Shown: in pieces, positions 30,501 to 41,313 of the stretch
Layout of the letters: every line of letters begins with the position of its first letter
Position numbering within the stretch: the first letter of the stretch is position 1
DNA from: Phycicoccus jejuensis
GTDB taxonomy: Bacteria; Actinomycetota; Actinomycetes; Actinomycetales; Dermatophilaceae
NCBI RefSeq assembly: GCF_000720925.1
Contig: NZ_JOEE01000001.1
Span: forward strand, 620,001-684,000
Direction of reading: 5' to 3'
Length of the DNA stretch: 64,000 bases
The notes under the pieces: generated by a model
Told to the model about the DNA's origin: nothing
What the model saw: only the letters and a program-made list of their open reading frames with translations
Database searches by the model: none
Position numbers and translations under genes: made by a program

Positions 30501-33500
30501 CCCGACGAGCGGCGGCACCGACGACATCACCTACCTGCTCGGCGACCGGTACACCAAGGTCGGCACGGGCACGATCCGCATCGCCGTCTCGCCCCCCGGC
30601 GACCCCCAGCCGAGCGTCGCGGTCGACGACGAGGTGACGGTCGCCCCGGGCCGGCGCGTGTCGGTCGACGTGCTGGCCAACGACATCCAGCCGATCGGCG
30701 AGCGCGCCACCGTCGAGCCGCTCCAGAACCTCGACGTCGTCGAGCGGGCGGGCGCACGGCTCGACGCCGCGTCGGGCCGGATCTCGGTCGTGGGCCCGCC
30801 GGCCGCGACGCCCCTGCGCATCCCCTACTCGATCACCGGCGCGAGCGGCGAGTCCTCCACCGCGACGCTGACCGTCCGCGGCCGCGCGGGCGTCAACCTG
30901 CCGCCGGAGCCGCGCAACGCGCTCGCGCGCCCCGCGGCCGGCGCCCAGACCGTCGAGGTCGACCTCCTGGCCGGTGCCGTCGACCCCGACGACCCCACCG
31001 GTGCGCTGCAGGTGAGCCGGGTCTTCAACGCGCCGGAGGCCACCGTCGTCGACGGCCGGGCGACGCTCGTGGTCAAGCCGGTGCCGCAGGTGCTGTCCTT
31101 CGAGGTCCTCGACGCGGGCGGGGCCGCCGCGCTCGGGCTCGTCCACATCCCCGCGGGCGGCTCCAGCGTCCCGAGCGTCAAGCCGGACGCGCTCGTCCGG
31201 GTCGACCGGGGTGGCTCCACCGTGGTCAACCTCGCCGACGTCGTCGACGTCCCGGCCGGGCGACCCCTGACGCTGACGACCGAGGACCGGCTCGCCGCCT
31301 CGCCCGCCGGCGCGCTGCGCGTGCGCTCCGAGGGGCCCTCGCAGCTGCGGGTCACCGCGCTGCGGGACTACGTCGGGCCGGCCGCCGTCGCCTTCGAGGT
31401 GACGACCTCCTCCACCCCCGGCGGGGGCGCGGGGCGCCGGGCCTTCCTCACCGTGCCGGTGCAGGTCGGCCCGGAGACCCCGGTCCTGCGCTGCCCACCG
31501 ACCGCCGTCGACGTCGTCGTCGGCGGCACGTCGCGGCCCCTCGGCATCCGGCAGCTGTGCCACGTCTGGACCGCCCGGCCCGAGACCGCGGAGACGCTGC
31601 GCTACTCCGGCTCCTTCGAGTCGCCGGTCCCCGGGCTGTCGGTCCTCAGCCGGGGCGGGACGACGCTGTCGGTCTCGGCCTCCTCGGCGGCCGTCCCGGG
31701 CACGACCGCCCGGCTCCTCGTCACCGTCGACGGCACCGAGGCGGCCCCCGCGGTGCTCACCGTGCGCGTCGCCCCGGCGCAGCCGCCGACGATGCTGCCC
31801 GTGGCCGTCAGCGGCGTGCGCGCCGGCACGACGCAGGTCGTGTCCCTCGACGGCTACCTGCGCTCGCCGCTCGTCGACCCCCGCTACGACGTGCTCGGCG
31901 TGACCCAGCTGTCCGGGGTGGCGTCGACGGCGCGGCGCGACGGCTCCCGCGCGGTCGCGGTGACCCCGGGAGCCGGGGCCAAGGGCCGGCTGACCTTCCG
32001 GGTCACCTTCACCGACGTCGACGCGAGCAACCGCGCCGACCGCCAGGGCACCGGCATCCTCACCGTCGACGTCCTCGGCGCGCCGGACGCCCCGGGGGCC
32101 CCGGTGCAGACCGGGCCCACCCTCAGCCGCTCGGCCCGGCTCGCGTGGACGCCGCCACGCGACAACGGGCTGCCCGTCGAGTACTACCAGGTCGACTGGG
32201 ACGGGGGCTCGCAGCGGTGCGCCGCCTCGCCGTGCGTCGTGACCGGGCTGGCCAACGCCACCCCGACCCGCTTCACGGTCAAGGCGCACAACGCCGTCGG
32301 GTTCGGGCCCTCGTCCGCTCCGTCGGCGGCGGTCACCGCGGACGAGGTGCCGGGCGCGCCGCAGGCGCCGCGCGTCACCGACCCGCGCGACCGCGCGGTC
32401 ACCGTGGCCTGGGACGCGGCGCCGAGCGGCGGCTCGGCCGTCACCGGCTACCTCGTGACGTGGCCGGGCGGCCGGGCCGAGACGTCCTCGACCTCCGTCA
32501 CCGCCGCCGGGCTCGACAACTCGCTGCGCACCCCGTTCACGGTCAAGGCCCGCAACGAGGCCGGCTTCGGGCCGGCGGTCGTCGTCGAGGGCCAGTCCGC
32601 GGGGACGCCGGCCGTCCCCGACGCCCCGACGGTCGACGCCTCCGAGGTGGGTGGCGGTGCCCGCCAGGTCGTCGTCGTCTCGTGGACGGGGGTCGCGCCC
32701 AACGGCCCGGGCGACACCACCTACACCGTCACCCGCAGCGGTCCCGGCGGCACCGTCGCCATCTGCTCCGGCACCCCCGCGACGCGGTGCGAGGCCGACG
32801 CGGTCGACAACGACGGCTCGACCTACGACTACCGGGTTCAGGCGGCCAACGACGTCAACCGGTCGGCCTTCAGCGCGGCCACGTCGCGCCGGGCCGTCGG
32901 CACCCCGGGCGACTTCACCGGCGTGGCGGCCGCCGCCACGGGCACCGACCGCCAGGTCGAGCTGAGCTTCACCTCGCCGCCCGCGCGCGACGACGGCGTC
33001 ACCATCACGTGCCGCGTCGGCGGGACGTCCTGCGGCCAGTGGTCGGCGCCGCGCAACCCCACCGACTTCGACGAGACCGTGACCGTGCCAGACAACGGCA
33101 GCGACTACACCTTCGTCCTCACCGCCACGAACTCCGCCGGCCTCACCTCGAGCGCGCGGACCACCTCCGACGTCGTCTACGGCCCGCTCGGCGCCGTCGG
33201 CGTGAGCATCGAGTCGACGGTCGGGGCGTACGTCACCTACGTCGTCTCGGTCGACGCCAACGGCCGGGCCGCCGACGTCTCCGTCAGCGTCCAGGGCGGG
33301 GTCGAGGGCACCTCGTCCCCGGACCCGGACCGCACCGGCAGCGGGACGTGGACGCAGCGCTACCGGACCAAGGTCGGCTACGGGCGGGACGTGACGATCG
33401 AGGCCACCGCCACCCGTCGCGGCGACTCCCGCAGCAGCTCGACGACCGCGTCGACGGGCCTCGGCACGCTGACCGGGAGCTCCGAGGGCGAGGTCCTCAC

Positions 33501-33722
33501 CCTCACGGCGCGCAACCTCACGGCGAGCGCGACGATGCAGTGCACCATCACCCCCGAGGGCGGCGAGCCCGTCGGCGCCACCTTCGCGACCGACGCATCG
33601 GGCGACTTCGGGCCCGACGCGCCGAGCACCGACCTCGTCCCCGTCCCCGGGACGCGGTACACCATCTCGTGCGACGACGGACGAGATCCCGCCACCCCCG
33701 TCGAGGACACCTGGACCGCCCG

Positions 33723-33726
<4 letters not shown>
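27538..33726 (+). CDS. Giant membrane-anchored Ig-like/fibronectin type III protein
   Basis: This product has about 2062 residues. After a basic N-terminus it has one membrane helix (about 24-42), so most of the protein faces outside. Residues about 50-400 look like a WD/PQQ-type beta-propeller with many TxxVDxxTG turns. Next come cadherin-like Ig repeats with VLDND/VLAND signatures near 437, 731, 830 and 1044 and a variant PLENDI near 631. Three fibronectin type III domains follow from about 1515 to 1780, with the repeated FTVKAHNAVGFG/FTVKARNEAGFG ending. Start 27538 is preferred over 27484, which adds 18 unlikely residues. It heads an operon with moxR, DUF58 and a transglutaminase-like protein. 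Confidence 0.8.
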
Positions 33727-34748
<1,022 letters not shown>

Positions 34749-34753
34749 CGCCC

Positions 34754-35953
34754 GTGTCCTCGCCGCGCCACCTGCTCGCACTCCTCCGGGAGCGGTCCGT
34801 CGTGACCCGCACCGGCTGCGGAGCTCTGGTCGTCGGCGTGCTCGTCGGGCTGGTCGGGTGGACCTTCGCGTGGGAGGAGGCGCGCATCATCGGCCTCGCG
34901 CTCGTCGTCCTGCTCGGGGTGGCGGTGCTCATGGCGCTCGGGGGGTCGCGGGTCGACCTCGACCTCCAGCTGCACCCGGTGCGGGTCTCGCCGGGCGGGG
35001 TGGCCGACGGGTCGCTGCTCGTGAGCAACCCGCGCAGCCGGCGCGTCGCGCCCGCCGACCTCGAGGTGCCGGTCGGGTCGCGCGTGGAGGCCTTCCGGAT
35101 GCCGTCGCTCGGCCCCGGCGTCCGCATCGACTTCCCCTTCCCGGTCCGCACGACCCGCCGCGGCGTCGTGCTCGTCGGACCCGTGACGACCGTGCTCGGC
35201 GACCCGTTCGGCCTGGCCCGTCGCACGCTCAACGCGTCGCGGACCGTCGAGCTGTTCGTCCACCCGCGGACGGTCAACCTCCCCTCCCTCGACGCCGGCC
35301 TCATCCGCGACCTCGAGGGTCGTCCCACCCAGGACCCGTCGCTGTCGGACCTCGACTTCCACACGCTGCGCGGCTACCTCCCCGGCGACGACCGCCGGCA
35401 CATCCACTGGCAGTCCTCGGCGCGGATGTCGGCCGCCTCCGGCACCACCTCGCTGATGATGAAGGGCTACACCGACACCCGCCGCTCGCACCTCGGGGTC
35501 GTCCTCGACGCGCGGCTCGACGGCTACGGCGACGACGACACCTTCGAGATCGGCGTGACCGCCGCGGCCTCGGTCGCGGTGCGGGCCCTGCGCGACGAGA
35601 TGGACGTCACCGTCGTCGCGGGCGGCCACGCCGTCGACCGCGTCGGCGTCGCCCGGACGCTCGACGGTTTCGCGCGGGTCGAGCCGGACCGCACCGACCT
35701 CCCGGCGCTCGCGACCCGGCTCGTCGGCCTCGCCCCCGGCACGAGCATCACCGTCGTCGTCACCGGCGCGGCCACGTCGCTGGCCGAGGCGCAGCGCGCC
35801 GCGACCCACCTCGGGCCGCACGTGCGCGTCGTCGTCCTGCGCGTCGCGCCGGGGGAGCGCAGCACGACCTCCACCGTCGCCGGCCTCACCTTCCTCACGA
35901 TGGGCTCGCTCGACGACCTGACGCGGCTGGTCCGGGTGGTGGGTGGCCGATGA
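34754..35953 (+). CDS. DUF58 (VWA-like) membrane protein
   Basis: This 399-residue protein has two membrane helices near residues 17-60, then a beta-rich region. The DUF58 signature GDDRRHIHWQSSARMS lies at about 212-227 and a divergent VWA-like fold follows. The MIDAS-like start VVLDARLDGYGDDD lacks the usual DxSxS triplet, as is common in DUF58. It starts 5 bases after the moxR stop and its stop overlaps the next gene. It is the expected client of the MoxR ATPase. Confidence 0.88.
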   Translation: MSSPRHLLALLRERSVVTRTGCGALVVGVLVGLVGWTFAWEEARIIGLALVVLLGVAVLMALGGSRVDLDLQLHPVRVSPGGVADGSLLVSNPRSRRVAPADLEVPVGSRVEAFRMPSLGPGVRIDFPFPVRTTRRGVVLVGPVTTVLGDPFGLARRTLNASRTVELFVHPRTVNLPSLDAGLIRDLEGRPTQDPSLSDLDFHTLRGYLPGDDRRHIHWQSSARMSAASGTTSLMMKGYTDTRRSHLGVVLDARLDGYGDDDTFEIGVTAAASVAVRALRDEMDVTVVAGGHAVDRVGVARTLDGFARVEPDRTDLPALATRLVGLAPGTSITVVVTGAATSLAEAQRAATHLGPHVRVVVLRVAPGERSTTSTVAGLTFLTMGSLDDLTRLVRVVGGR

Positions 35954-38382
35954 GCCTCCTGTCGGCGCCGTCGCGCGCCCGCGACCGTGGCCCGGCCCCG
36001 GCCCGCTTCCTCGGTCCGGACCCGGCGTCGCCGGGCCCGACCCGGCGCTCGCGCCGCCGCCAGCCGCACCCGCTCGACGTCGTCGTCGACGTCGCGGCGG
36101 TGCTCGTCCTCGTCGCCGCCGCGCTCAGCGGGTTCGTGGGGACCTACCTCGGCTGGTCCTGGGTGCTCCCGTCCGCGGTCGGGCTCGTCGCGGGTGTGCT
36201 CCTCGCCCTGCTCGTGGGCCGGGCGCGCGCGCCGTGGTGGACGCTCGCGCCGGCCCTCGTCGCGGCGGCCGCGCTGCTCGGTCCGCCCCTCGTCCTGCGC
36301 GGCACCGCGGCCGGACCGCTGCCGACCCCCACCGCCTGGGGCGAGCTCGCCGGCACCGCGGTCGACGGCTGGATGCGGATGCTCACCACGCTGCCGCCGG
36401 TCGACGGCGCCGGCCCGCTCGGGCTGCTGCCGTTCCTCCTGGCCCTGGTCGCCGGCGGAGCGACGACGATGCTCGCCCGCCGCACCGGCGCACCCCACCT
36501 GCCGCTGGTCGTCCCGGCGGCGCTCGCCGCCGGCGTCGCCGCGCTGGGCGTCACGGAGCCGGGCGGGATGGTCGCGCGAGCCGTCGTGCTCTTCGTCGTC
36601 GCCCTCACCTGGGGAGCCGACCGCGCTCGCCGGGCCGTCGTGGTCCACAGCGCGCACAGCCTCGAGCGGACCGCGACCGGGGCCCTGCTGCTCGCGATCG
36701 TCGGGGTCATCGTCATCGGGGCGGTGCCGTGGGTCGGGGCGCCCGACCGGCAGGTGCTGCGCTCGTACGTGGCCCCGCCCTTCTCCGCGACCGACCGACC
36801 GAGCCCGCTCGCAGCCTTCCGGGCCTTCCGACCGAGCAACGCGGACCTCGCCGACAAGGTCCTCTTCACCGTCCGCGGGCTGCCGACCGGCACCCTGCTG
36901 CGGCTCGCGACCGTCGACACCTACTCCGGCACCGTGTGGGCCGCCGGGGACGGCCGCGCGGGCACGACCCCGGAGTCCGGCACCTTCCTGCGGGTCGGCG
37001 CCGAGATCCCCCGGGCGGCCGGTGGCACACCCGTCGAGGCGACGGTGACCGTCGGCCAGGCCTGGGCGGGACGCAAGGACCTGCGGATCTGGGTGCCCAC
37101 GGTCGGCGGCGAGACGGGCCTGGCGTTCACCGGCCCGCGCGGCCGCGACCTCGACGACGCCCTGCGCGTCAACCTCGACACCGGCGCCGCCGTCCTCCCC
37201 GAGGGGCTGGACGCCGGTGACACCTACGCGCTGCAGGCCCGGGTCGGGGCGCCCGACGCGACCCCGCCCGCGACGCCGCCCGTCGACCCGCCCCTCCTGC
37301 AGCCGGTGGCCCAGCTCGTCGCCGCGAGCGTCGAGGCGGGCGACACCCCGATGGACCGGCTGCGTGCCGTCGGGACGCGCCTGCGCGACACCGGGGCCTA
37401 CAGCGACGGCGGCGAGGGCCAGACGACCGTCCTGCCCGGCCACTCGCTCGGTCGGCTCTCGGCCTTCGTCGCCGACCGCCAGCCGGCCGGTGACGACGAG
37501 CAGTACGCGGCCACCGTCGCGCTCGCCGCCGCGTACCTCGGGATGCCGGCCCGCGTCGTCCTCGGCGCCGTCCCCGGCGAGGGCGGGGTTGTCCTCGGCA
37601 GCGACGTCCGCGCGTGGGTCGAGGTCCACGACGGCACGCGCTGGCAGCTCATCGCCCCCGACGACTTCGTGCCGCCGCGCGACCGGGCACCCGACCCCCG
37701 CACCGTGCTCGACCAGGAGCCGAACCGGGCCTCGGCCGTGCCCCCGCCCACCGCGCAGCGGCCGCCGAGCAGCGAGGACGGCTTCACCCTCGACGAGGGC
37801 GCCAGCGGCCGCAGCCGCTCGACGACGCCCGAGGTCGGCTTCAGCCTGCCGGTCTGGGCCGTCGCCGCGCTGGCGGTCGCGGCGGTGCCGGCGCTCGGCA
37901 TCCCGCTGTGGACGGGCCTGCTCGTGCTGCTCAAGGGGGTCCGGCGCGGATGGCGCCGTCGCCGCGGCACCCCGGCCGCCCGCACCGGTGCCGCGTGGAC
38001 CGACGTCGTCGATGCGCTGCGCGACGCCGGGTACGCGGTCTCCGGGCGCGACACCCGGCGCGAGGTCGCGCGCTCGGTGGGGGGCGTCTCCCTCCTCGAC
38101 ACCGCCCGGACGGTGGACGACGCGCTCTACGGTCCCGGCGGGGCCGACGCCGCGGGCGCCGACCGCGCCTGGGCCCTCGCGCGCCGGGCCCGCCACGAGC
38201 TCGCCGAGGGGCGCACCCTCCGCGAGCGCTGGCGGCGTGCGGTCTCGCTCACCTCGCTGACGCCCGACCGGGGCCGCAGCCGGGTGCGCACACCGTCGGG
38301 CATCCACCGCGAGGGCGTCCGCCCACCGCGGTCGGAGCCGACCCCGTCCCCCGTCGACACCCCGGAGCACGCCCCCGTCTGA
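35950..38382 (+). CDS. Transglutaminase-like (TgpA-type) membrane protein, catalytic triad replaced
   Basis: This 810-residue protein has a TgpA-type N-terminal region of about six helices (40-265), an extracytoplasmic part with a transglutaminase-like domain (about 445-590), a final helix near 635-655 and a cytoplasmic tail. In active relatives the domain reads GxCxxYA, then HAW, then DPT. Here the Cys position is Asp 516 (GDDEQYA), the His position is Arg 554 (VRAWVEV) and the Asp position is Ala 569 (LIAPD). All three are replaced while the surrounding fold motifs, such as LGMPARVVLG, are kept. It is therefore probably a binding or scaffold protein rather than an enzyme. The ATG overlaps the DUF58 stop. 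Confidence 0.85.
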   Translation: MSLLSAPSRARDRGPAPARFLGPDPASPGPTRRSRRRQPHPLDVVVDVAAVLVLVAAALSGFVGTYLGWSWVLPSAVGLVAGVLLALLVGRARAPWWTLAPALVAAAALLGPPLVLRGTAAGPLPTPTAWGELAGTAVDGWMRMLTTLPPVDGAGPLGLLPFLLALVAGGATTMLARRTGAPHLPLVVPAALAAGVAALGVTEPGGMVARAVVLFVVALTWGADRARRAVVVHSAHSLERTATGALLLAIVGVIVIGAVPWVGAPDRQVLRSYVAPPFSATDRPSPLAAFRAFRPSNADLADKVLFTVRGLPTGTLLRLATVDTYSGTVWAAGDGRAGTTPESGTFLRVGAEIPRAAGGTPVEATVTVGQAWAGRKDLRIWVPTVGGETGLAFTGPRGRDLDDALRVNLDTGAAVLPEGLDAGDTYALQARVGAPDATPPATPPVDPPLLQPVAQLVAASVEAGDTPMDRLRAVGTRLRDTGAYSDGGEGQTTVLPGHSLGRLSAFVADRQPAGDDEQYAATVALAAAYLGMPARVVLGAVPGEGGVVLGSDVRAWVEVHDGTRWQLIAPDDFVPPRDRAPDPRTVLDQEPNRASAVPPPTAQRPPSSEDGFTLDEGASGRSRSTTPEVGFSLPVWAVAALAVAAVPALGIPLWTGLLVLLKGVRRGWRRRRGTPAARTGAAWTDVVDALRDAGYAVSGRDTRREVARSVGGVSLLDTARTVDDALYGPGGADAAGADRAWALARRARHELAEGRTLRERWRRAVSLTSLTPDRGRSRVRTPSGIHREGVRPPRSEPTPSPVDTPEHAPV

Positions 38383-38394
38383 GCGTCCGCGAGG

Positions 38395-38447
38395 CCGGTT
38401 CGAGGTGAAGGTGGGCCCCCTCGTGGTCGGGTTTCACCTCGAACCGG
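38395..38447 (+). repeat. Stem-loop repeat unit 1 of 4
   Basis: The arms CCGGTTCGAGGTGAA (38395-38409) and TTCACCTCGAACCGG (38433-38447) form a perfect 15-bp stem. An inner 4-bp stem (38414-38417 with 38425-38428) contains one G-U pair. It lies 13 bases after the stop of the transglutaminase-like gene and may also terminate that transcript. Confidence 0.75.
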
Positions 38448-38458
38448 GGGCCTGGGGG

Positions 38459-38511
38459 CTGGGTCGAGGTGAAAGGGGACCGTCTGGTGGTCGGGTTTCA
38501 CCTCGATTCGG
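38459..38511 (+). repeat. Stem-loop repeat unit 2 of 4
   Basis: The perfect core TCGAGGTGAAA (38464-38474) pairs with TTTCACCTCGA (38496-38506). The stem extends outward with G-U pairs when read as + strand RNA. The inner stem GACC/GGTC spans 38478-38481 and 38489-38492. Its loop region resembles that of units 1 and 4. Confidence 0.75.
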
Positions 38512-38529
38512 GTCAGCGGCGCGGGGCAT

Positions 38530-38580
38530 CGGTTCGAGGTATCTCACCCCCGTCTGACGGCGGCGGAATACCTCGAATCG
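38530..38580 (+). repeat. Stem-loop repeat unit 3 of 4 (variant arms)
   Basis: TTCGAGGTAT (38533-38542) pairs with ATACCTCGAA (38568-38577), extended by C-G, G-C and one G-U pair. The GTGAAA/TTTCAC part of the other units is replaced by a different but still complementary sequence, and the internal region also differs. Confidence 0.7.
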
Positions 38581-38594
38581 GGGGATGGAGGCCG

Positions 38595-38642
38595 GGTCGA
38601 GGTGAAAGAGGACCGTCTCGTGGTCGGGGTTTCACCTCGACC
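38595..38642 (+). repeat. Stem-loop repeat unit 4 of 4
   Basis: GGTCGAGGTGAAA (38595-38607) pairs with TTTCACCTCGACC (38630-38642) over 13 bp. The inner stem GACC/GGTC (38611-38614 with 38622-38625) and the loop GTCTCGT resemble unit 2. It ends 14 bases before the stop of the convergent small gene. Confidence 0.75.
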
Positions 38643-38655
38643 ACGGTAGATGGGG

Positions 38656-39120
38656 TCAGCGGCGGCGGCGCAGGCGGGCGAGGACGCCGCGGCGGGGCGG
38701 GTCGGTCAGCGGGGTGGGACGCTCCGGGGAGAGGTCGACGGCGCCGACGCTCGGGGCGTAGCCGAGGTGCCGCTGCGGGCGCGGGCGGGCCGCGGGGGAG
38801 AGCGGCGCGGCCGAGACCTCCGAGGGGCGGGTGCCGCGCGGCCGGTCGGGCGTCGGGGCGGGCGGGGCCGGCGCAGCGGCCGGCGCCGCCGGGGGCGCCG
38901 GAGCCGGCAGGTCGGCCGGGGGCACCGCCCACGGCACGATGCGCACGTCGAGGGAGGCGCCGGTGCGCCGGGCCGCGGCGCGCGGGGGCTCGGGCGCGTC
39001 CCGGACGACCCGGGGCGCGGGCGCGTCGTGCTCGGCGCGCGTCGCCTCGACGACCGCCCGGAGCCGGGACCGGGGGATCGTGGTCTCGTCGACCTCGTCC
39101 AGCCCGTCCACGCCGTCCAT
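38656..39120 (-). CDS. Hypothetical Pro/Ala/Arg-rich protein
   Basis: This frame encodes 154 residues with no recognised domain. The N-terminus is acidic (VDGLDEVDETT), the middle is a Pro/Ala-rich disordered stretch and the C-terminus is strongly basic (VLARLRRRR). It may be a small adaptor or regulatory protein, or may not be a gene at all. In favour are a clean ATG, placement in an otherwise empty gap and divergence from nuoC2. Against are low complexity and no ribosome binding site. The stem-loop array lies just past its stop. Confidence 0.45.
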   Translation of the reverse strand: MDGVDGLDEVDETTIPRSRLRAVVEATRAEHDAPAPRVVRDAPEPPRAAARRTGASLDVRIVPWAVPPADLPAPAPPAAPAAAPAPPAPTPDRPRGTRPSEVSAAPLSPAARPRPQRHLGYAPSVGAVDLSPERPTPLTDPPRRGVLARLRRRR

Positions 39121-39202
39121 CGTAGGGAGGACGACGGGCCGCCCGCCGGGGTTCGGCGCAGGTCGCCGACCCGGCGGCGGACCCTCCGGCGGCCGCGCTC
39201 GC

Positions 39203-39208
39203 TAGGCT
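39203..39208 (+). promoter_or_regulatory. Leaderless -10 element TAGGCT before nuoC2
   Basis: TAGGCT ends 7 bases before the nuoC2 GTG. It gives the second half of the split complex I set a promoter of its own. Confidence 0.6.
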
Positions 39209-39215
39209 GCCCGAC

Positions 39216-39737
39216 GTGGCGGACGAGGTGCGTGAGGTCGAGCCCGGCGGGTGGCGGTCCGCCGTCGCCGCAGCCCGGGACGAGGGCCACACCTTCTTCG
39301 ACTGGCTGAGCGCCGTCGACCGCCTCCACGACGAGGCAGCCCCGGGGTTCGACGTCCTCTGCCACCTCCTCGACGTCTCGACCCCCGGCGCGCTGCGCGG
39401 GGTGCTGCTGCGCACCCGTGTCGCCGACGGCGAGCCGGTCCAGTCGCTCACCCCGGTGTTCGCCGGCGCCGCGTGGCACGAGCGCGAGACGCACGAGATG
39501 TTCGGCATCGACGTCGAGGGCTTCGACGACGGCACGGACCTCGGCCTGCGCCCCCTCCTGCTGCCCGACGGCTTCGAGGGCACGCCGCTGCGCAAGTCCT
39601 TCCAGCTCGCCGCCCGCGCGAGCCGGCCCTGGCCCGGCGGCAAGGAGCCGGGCGAGGGTCACGACAGCGCGCGCTCGCCGAGCCGCCGCCGCGTCCAGGC
39701 CCCGGGCGTCCCGCCGCCGGAGTGGGGTCCGCGATGA
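39216..39737 (+). CDS. nuoC2: NADH-quinone oxidoreductase subunit C, second copy
   Basis: This 173-residue peripheral-arm subunit has the NuoC signature [18 protein letters not shown] (about residues 86-103, with the conserved acidic pair) and the family ending [19 protein letters not shown]. It is a single-domain NuoC, not a NuoCD fusion: the reading frame ends at 39737 and nuoH2 follows at once. In normal operons nuoD comes next, so its absence is notable. The GTG start is set by the leaderless -10. Confidence 0.9.
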   Translation: MADEVREVEPGGWRSAVAAARDEGHTFFDWLSAVDRLHDEAAPGFDVLCHLLDVSTPGALRGVLLRTRVADGEPVQSLTPVFAGAAWHERETHEMFGIDVEGFDDGTDLGLRPLLLPDGFEGTPLRKSFQLAARASRPWPGGKEPGEGHDSARSPSRRRVQAPGVPPPEWGPR

Positions 39738-40690
39738 CCCTCCTCGAGGCCACGCTGCGCGCGGTCGCGGCGCTCGCGGCCTTCCTCGTCCTGCCGCTGC
39801 TCGTCGGGCAGGCCGAGCACAAGGTGATGGCGCACATGCAGGGCCGGCTCGGCCCGATGTACGCCGGCGGCTTCCACGGCTGGGCGCAGCTCGTCGCCGA
39901 CGGCGTGAAGTTCGTCCAGAAGGAGGACATCACGCCGCGGGCGGCCGACCGCTGGGTCTTCCGGCTCGCCCCGGCCGTCGCCCTCGTGCCCTATCTCGTG
40001 GCGCTCGCGCTCGTCCCCGTGCACCCGGGCGTCGCCGCGGTCGACGTCCCGGGCTCGCTCGTCCTCGTCCTCGCCGCGACCTCGGTCGGCGCCCTCGGCA
40101 CGTTGATGGCGGGATGGTCGAGCGCCAACAAGTACTCGCTCATCGGTGGCCTGCGCGCCGCCGCCCAGCTCGTCTCGTACGAGCTGCCCATCGTCCTCGC
40201 CCTCGCGTCGGTGGCCCTGGCCGGCGGTTCGCTCTCGCTGGCCGTCCTCACCGAGCGCTGGAGCCCGCTCTGGCTGCTCTGGCAGCTGCCCGGCGCCGTC
40301 GTCTTCCTCGTCGCCGCCGTCGCCGAGCTGCAGCGCCCGCCCTTCGACATGCCGGTCGCCGACGCCGAGCTCGTCATGGGCGCGTGGACCGAGTACACCG
40401 GCCTGCGCTTCGCCTTCTTCCTCCTGTCCGAGTACGCGGGCATCGTCGTCATGTCGCTGCTCTTCGCGACGCTGTGGCTGGGCGGCTGGCACGGCCCGCT
40501 CCCCGACGCGCTCGGCTGGCTCTGGACACTGCTCAAGGGGTTCGTCGTGGCGCTGCTCGTCATCTGGGTACGGGTCGCGTGGCCGCGCCTGCGCGAGGAC
40601 CAGCTGCAGCGGCTGGCCTGGCTGTGGCTCGTGCCGCTGGCCCTCGGGCAGCTGCTGCTCACCGGCGTGGGGGTGGTGCTCGGATGGTGA
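39734..40690 (+). CDS. nuoH2: NADH-quinone oxidoreductase subunit H, second copy
   Basis: This is a 318-residue NuoH, shorter than the main-operon copy because it lacks the Pro-rich C-terminal tail. The quinone-channel loop [19 protein letters not shown] and the following [13 protein letters not shown] are conserved, and [20 protein letters not shown] is typical of the N-terminal part. Eight membrane helices are expected. The ATG overlaps the nuoC2 stop by 4 bases, taking the place normally held by nuoD. Confidence 0.95.
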   Translation: MTLLEATLRAVAALAAFLVLPLLVGQAEHKVMAHMQGRLGPMYAGGFHGWAQLVADGVKFVQKEDITPRAADRWVFRLAPAVALVPYLVALALVPVHPGVAAVDVPGSLVLVLAATSVGALGTLMAGWSSANKYSLIGGLRAAAQLVSYELPIVLALASVALAGGSLSLAVLTERWSPLWLLWQLPGAVVFLVAAVAELQRPPFDMPVADAELVMGAWTEYTGLRFAFFLLSEYAGIVVMSLLFATLWLGGWHGPLPDALGWLWTLLKGFVVALLVIWVRVAWPRLREDQLQRLAWLWLVPLALGQLLLTGVGVVLGW

Positions 40691-41313
40691 CCGCCGACGA
40701 CCGCGGACGGACCGGTGGGCTGCCGGGCGTCCTGAAGGGGCTCGCGACGACCGCCCGGACGGCGTTGCGTCCCACCCACACCGCGGAGTACCCCGACGTC
40801 GCGCCGAGCCTGCCGCCGCGCAGCCGCGGGGTCATCGCGCTGCTCGAGGAGAACTGCACCTCGTGCATGCTCTGCGCCCGCGAGTGCCCGGACTGGTGCA
40901 TCTTCATCGACTCGCACAAGGAGACGATCCCGGCCCCGACGCCGGGCGGGCGCGAGCGCCAGCGCAACGTCCTCGACCGGTTCGCCATCGACTTCTCGCT
41001 GTGCATGTACTGCGGCATCTGCGTCGAGGTCTGCCCCTTCGACGCGCTGCACTGGAGCCCGCAGTTCGAGTACGCCGAGACCGACATCCGCGACCTGCTC
41101 CACGAGAAGGAGCGGCTCGGAGCGTGGATGCCCACCGTCCCGCCGCCGCCGGCGCTCGACGAGCGCTCGGCCGAGCCGGCCGAGGTCGCCGCCGCCAACC
41201 GGCCCGCCCGCGGCACCGGCCTCGTCGGCGGGGGGGCGGCCCGCCCGCCGAGGACCGTCCGCCCGAAGGTCGTCCGCGAGCAGCCCTCCACCCCACCGCA
41301 GGACGACCCGTGA
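40684..41313 (+). CDS. nuoI2: NADH-quinone oxidoreductase subunit I, second copy
   Basis: This 209-residue ferredoxin-like subunit has both 4Fe-4S motifs complete: [12 protein letters not shown] (Cys 58, 61, 64, 68) and [12 protein letters not shown] (Cys 107, 110, 113, 117). It differs clearly from the main NuoI, with a Trp-Cys insertion after the first motif (CPDWCIF), so it is not a recent duplicate. Without a NuoEFG module it would be the natural entry point for a soluble electron donor such as ferredoxin. The start is ATG 40684; GTG 40687 is equivalent. Confidence 0.93.
   Translation: MVTADDRGRTGGLPGVLKGLATTARTALRPTHTAEYPDVAPSLPPRSRGVIALLEENCTSCMLCARECPDWCIFIDSHKETIPAPTPGGRERQRNVLDRFAIDFSLCMYCGICVEVCPFDALHWSPQFEYAETDIRDLLHEKERLGAWMPTVPPPPALDERSAEPAEVAAANRPARGTGLVGGGAARPPRTVRPKVVREQPSTPPQDDP

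Noticed and set aside
24595..32289. Open reading frame of about 2560 codons on the minus strand
   Set aside because: It runs antisense to nuoB2, phoX and the Ig/Fn3 gene. It is Arg/Asp/Gly/Ala/Val-biased with no domain, as expected for a stop-free shadow frame in high-GC DNA.
38395..38642. Possible CRISPR array or coding frames on the minus strand across the stem-loops
   Set aside because: The repeats are inverted arms within each unit, spacers are uneven (11-19 bases) and similar to each other, and there are no cas genes. The short minus-strand frames simply reflect the repeated arms.
39216..39737. NuoCD fusion that would supply the missing NuoD
   Set aside because: The product is only 173 residues and ends with the NuoC C-terminal motif plus a short basic tail; nothing resembling NuoD follows in any frame before nuoH2.
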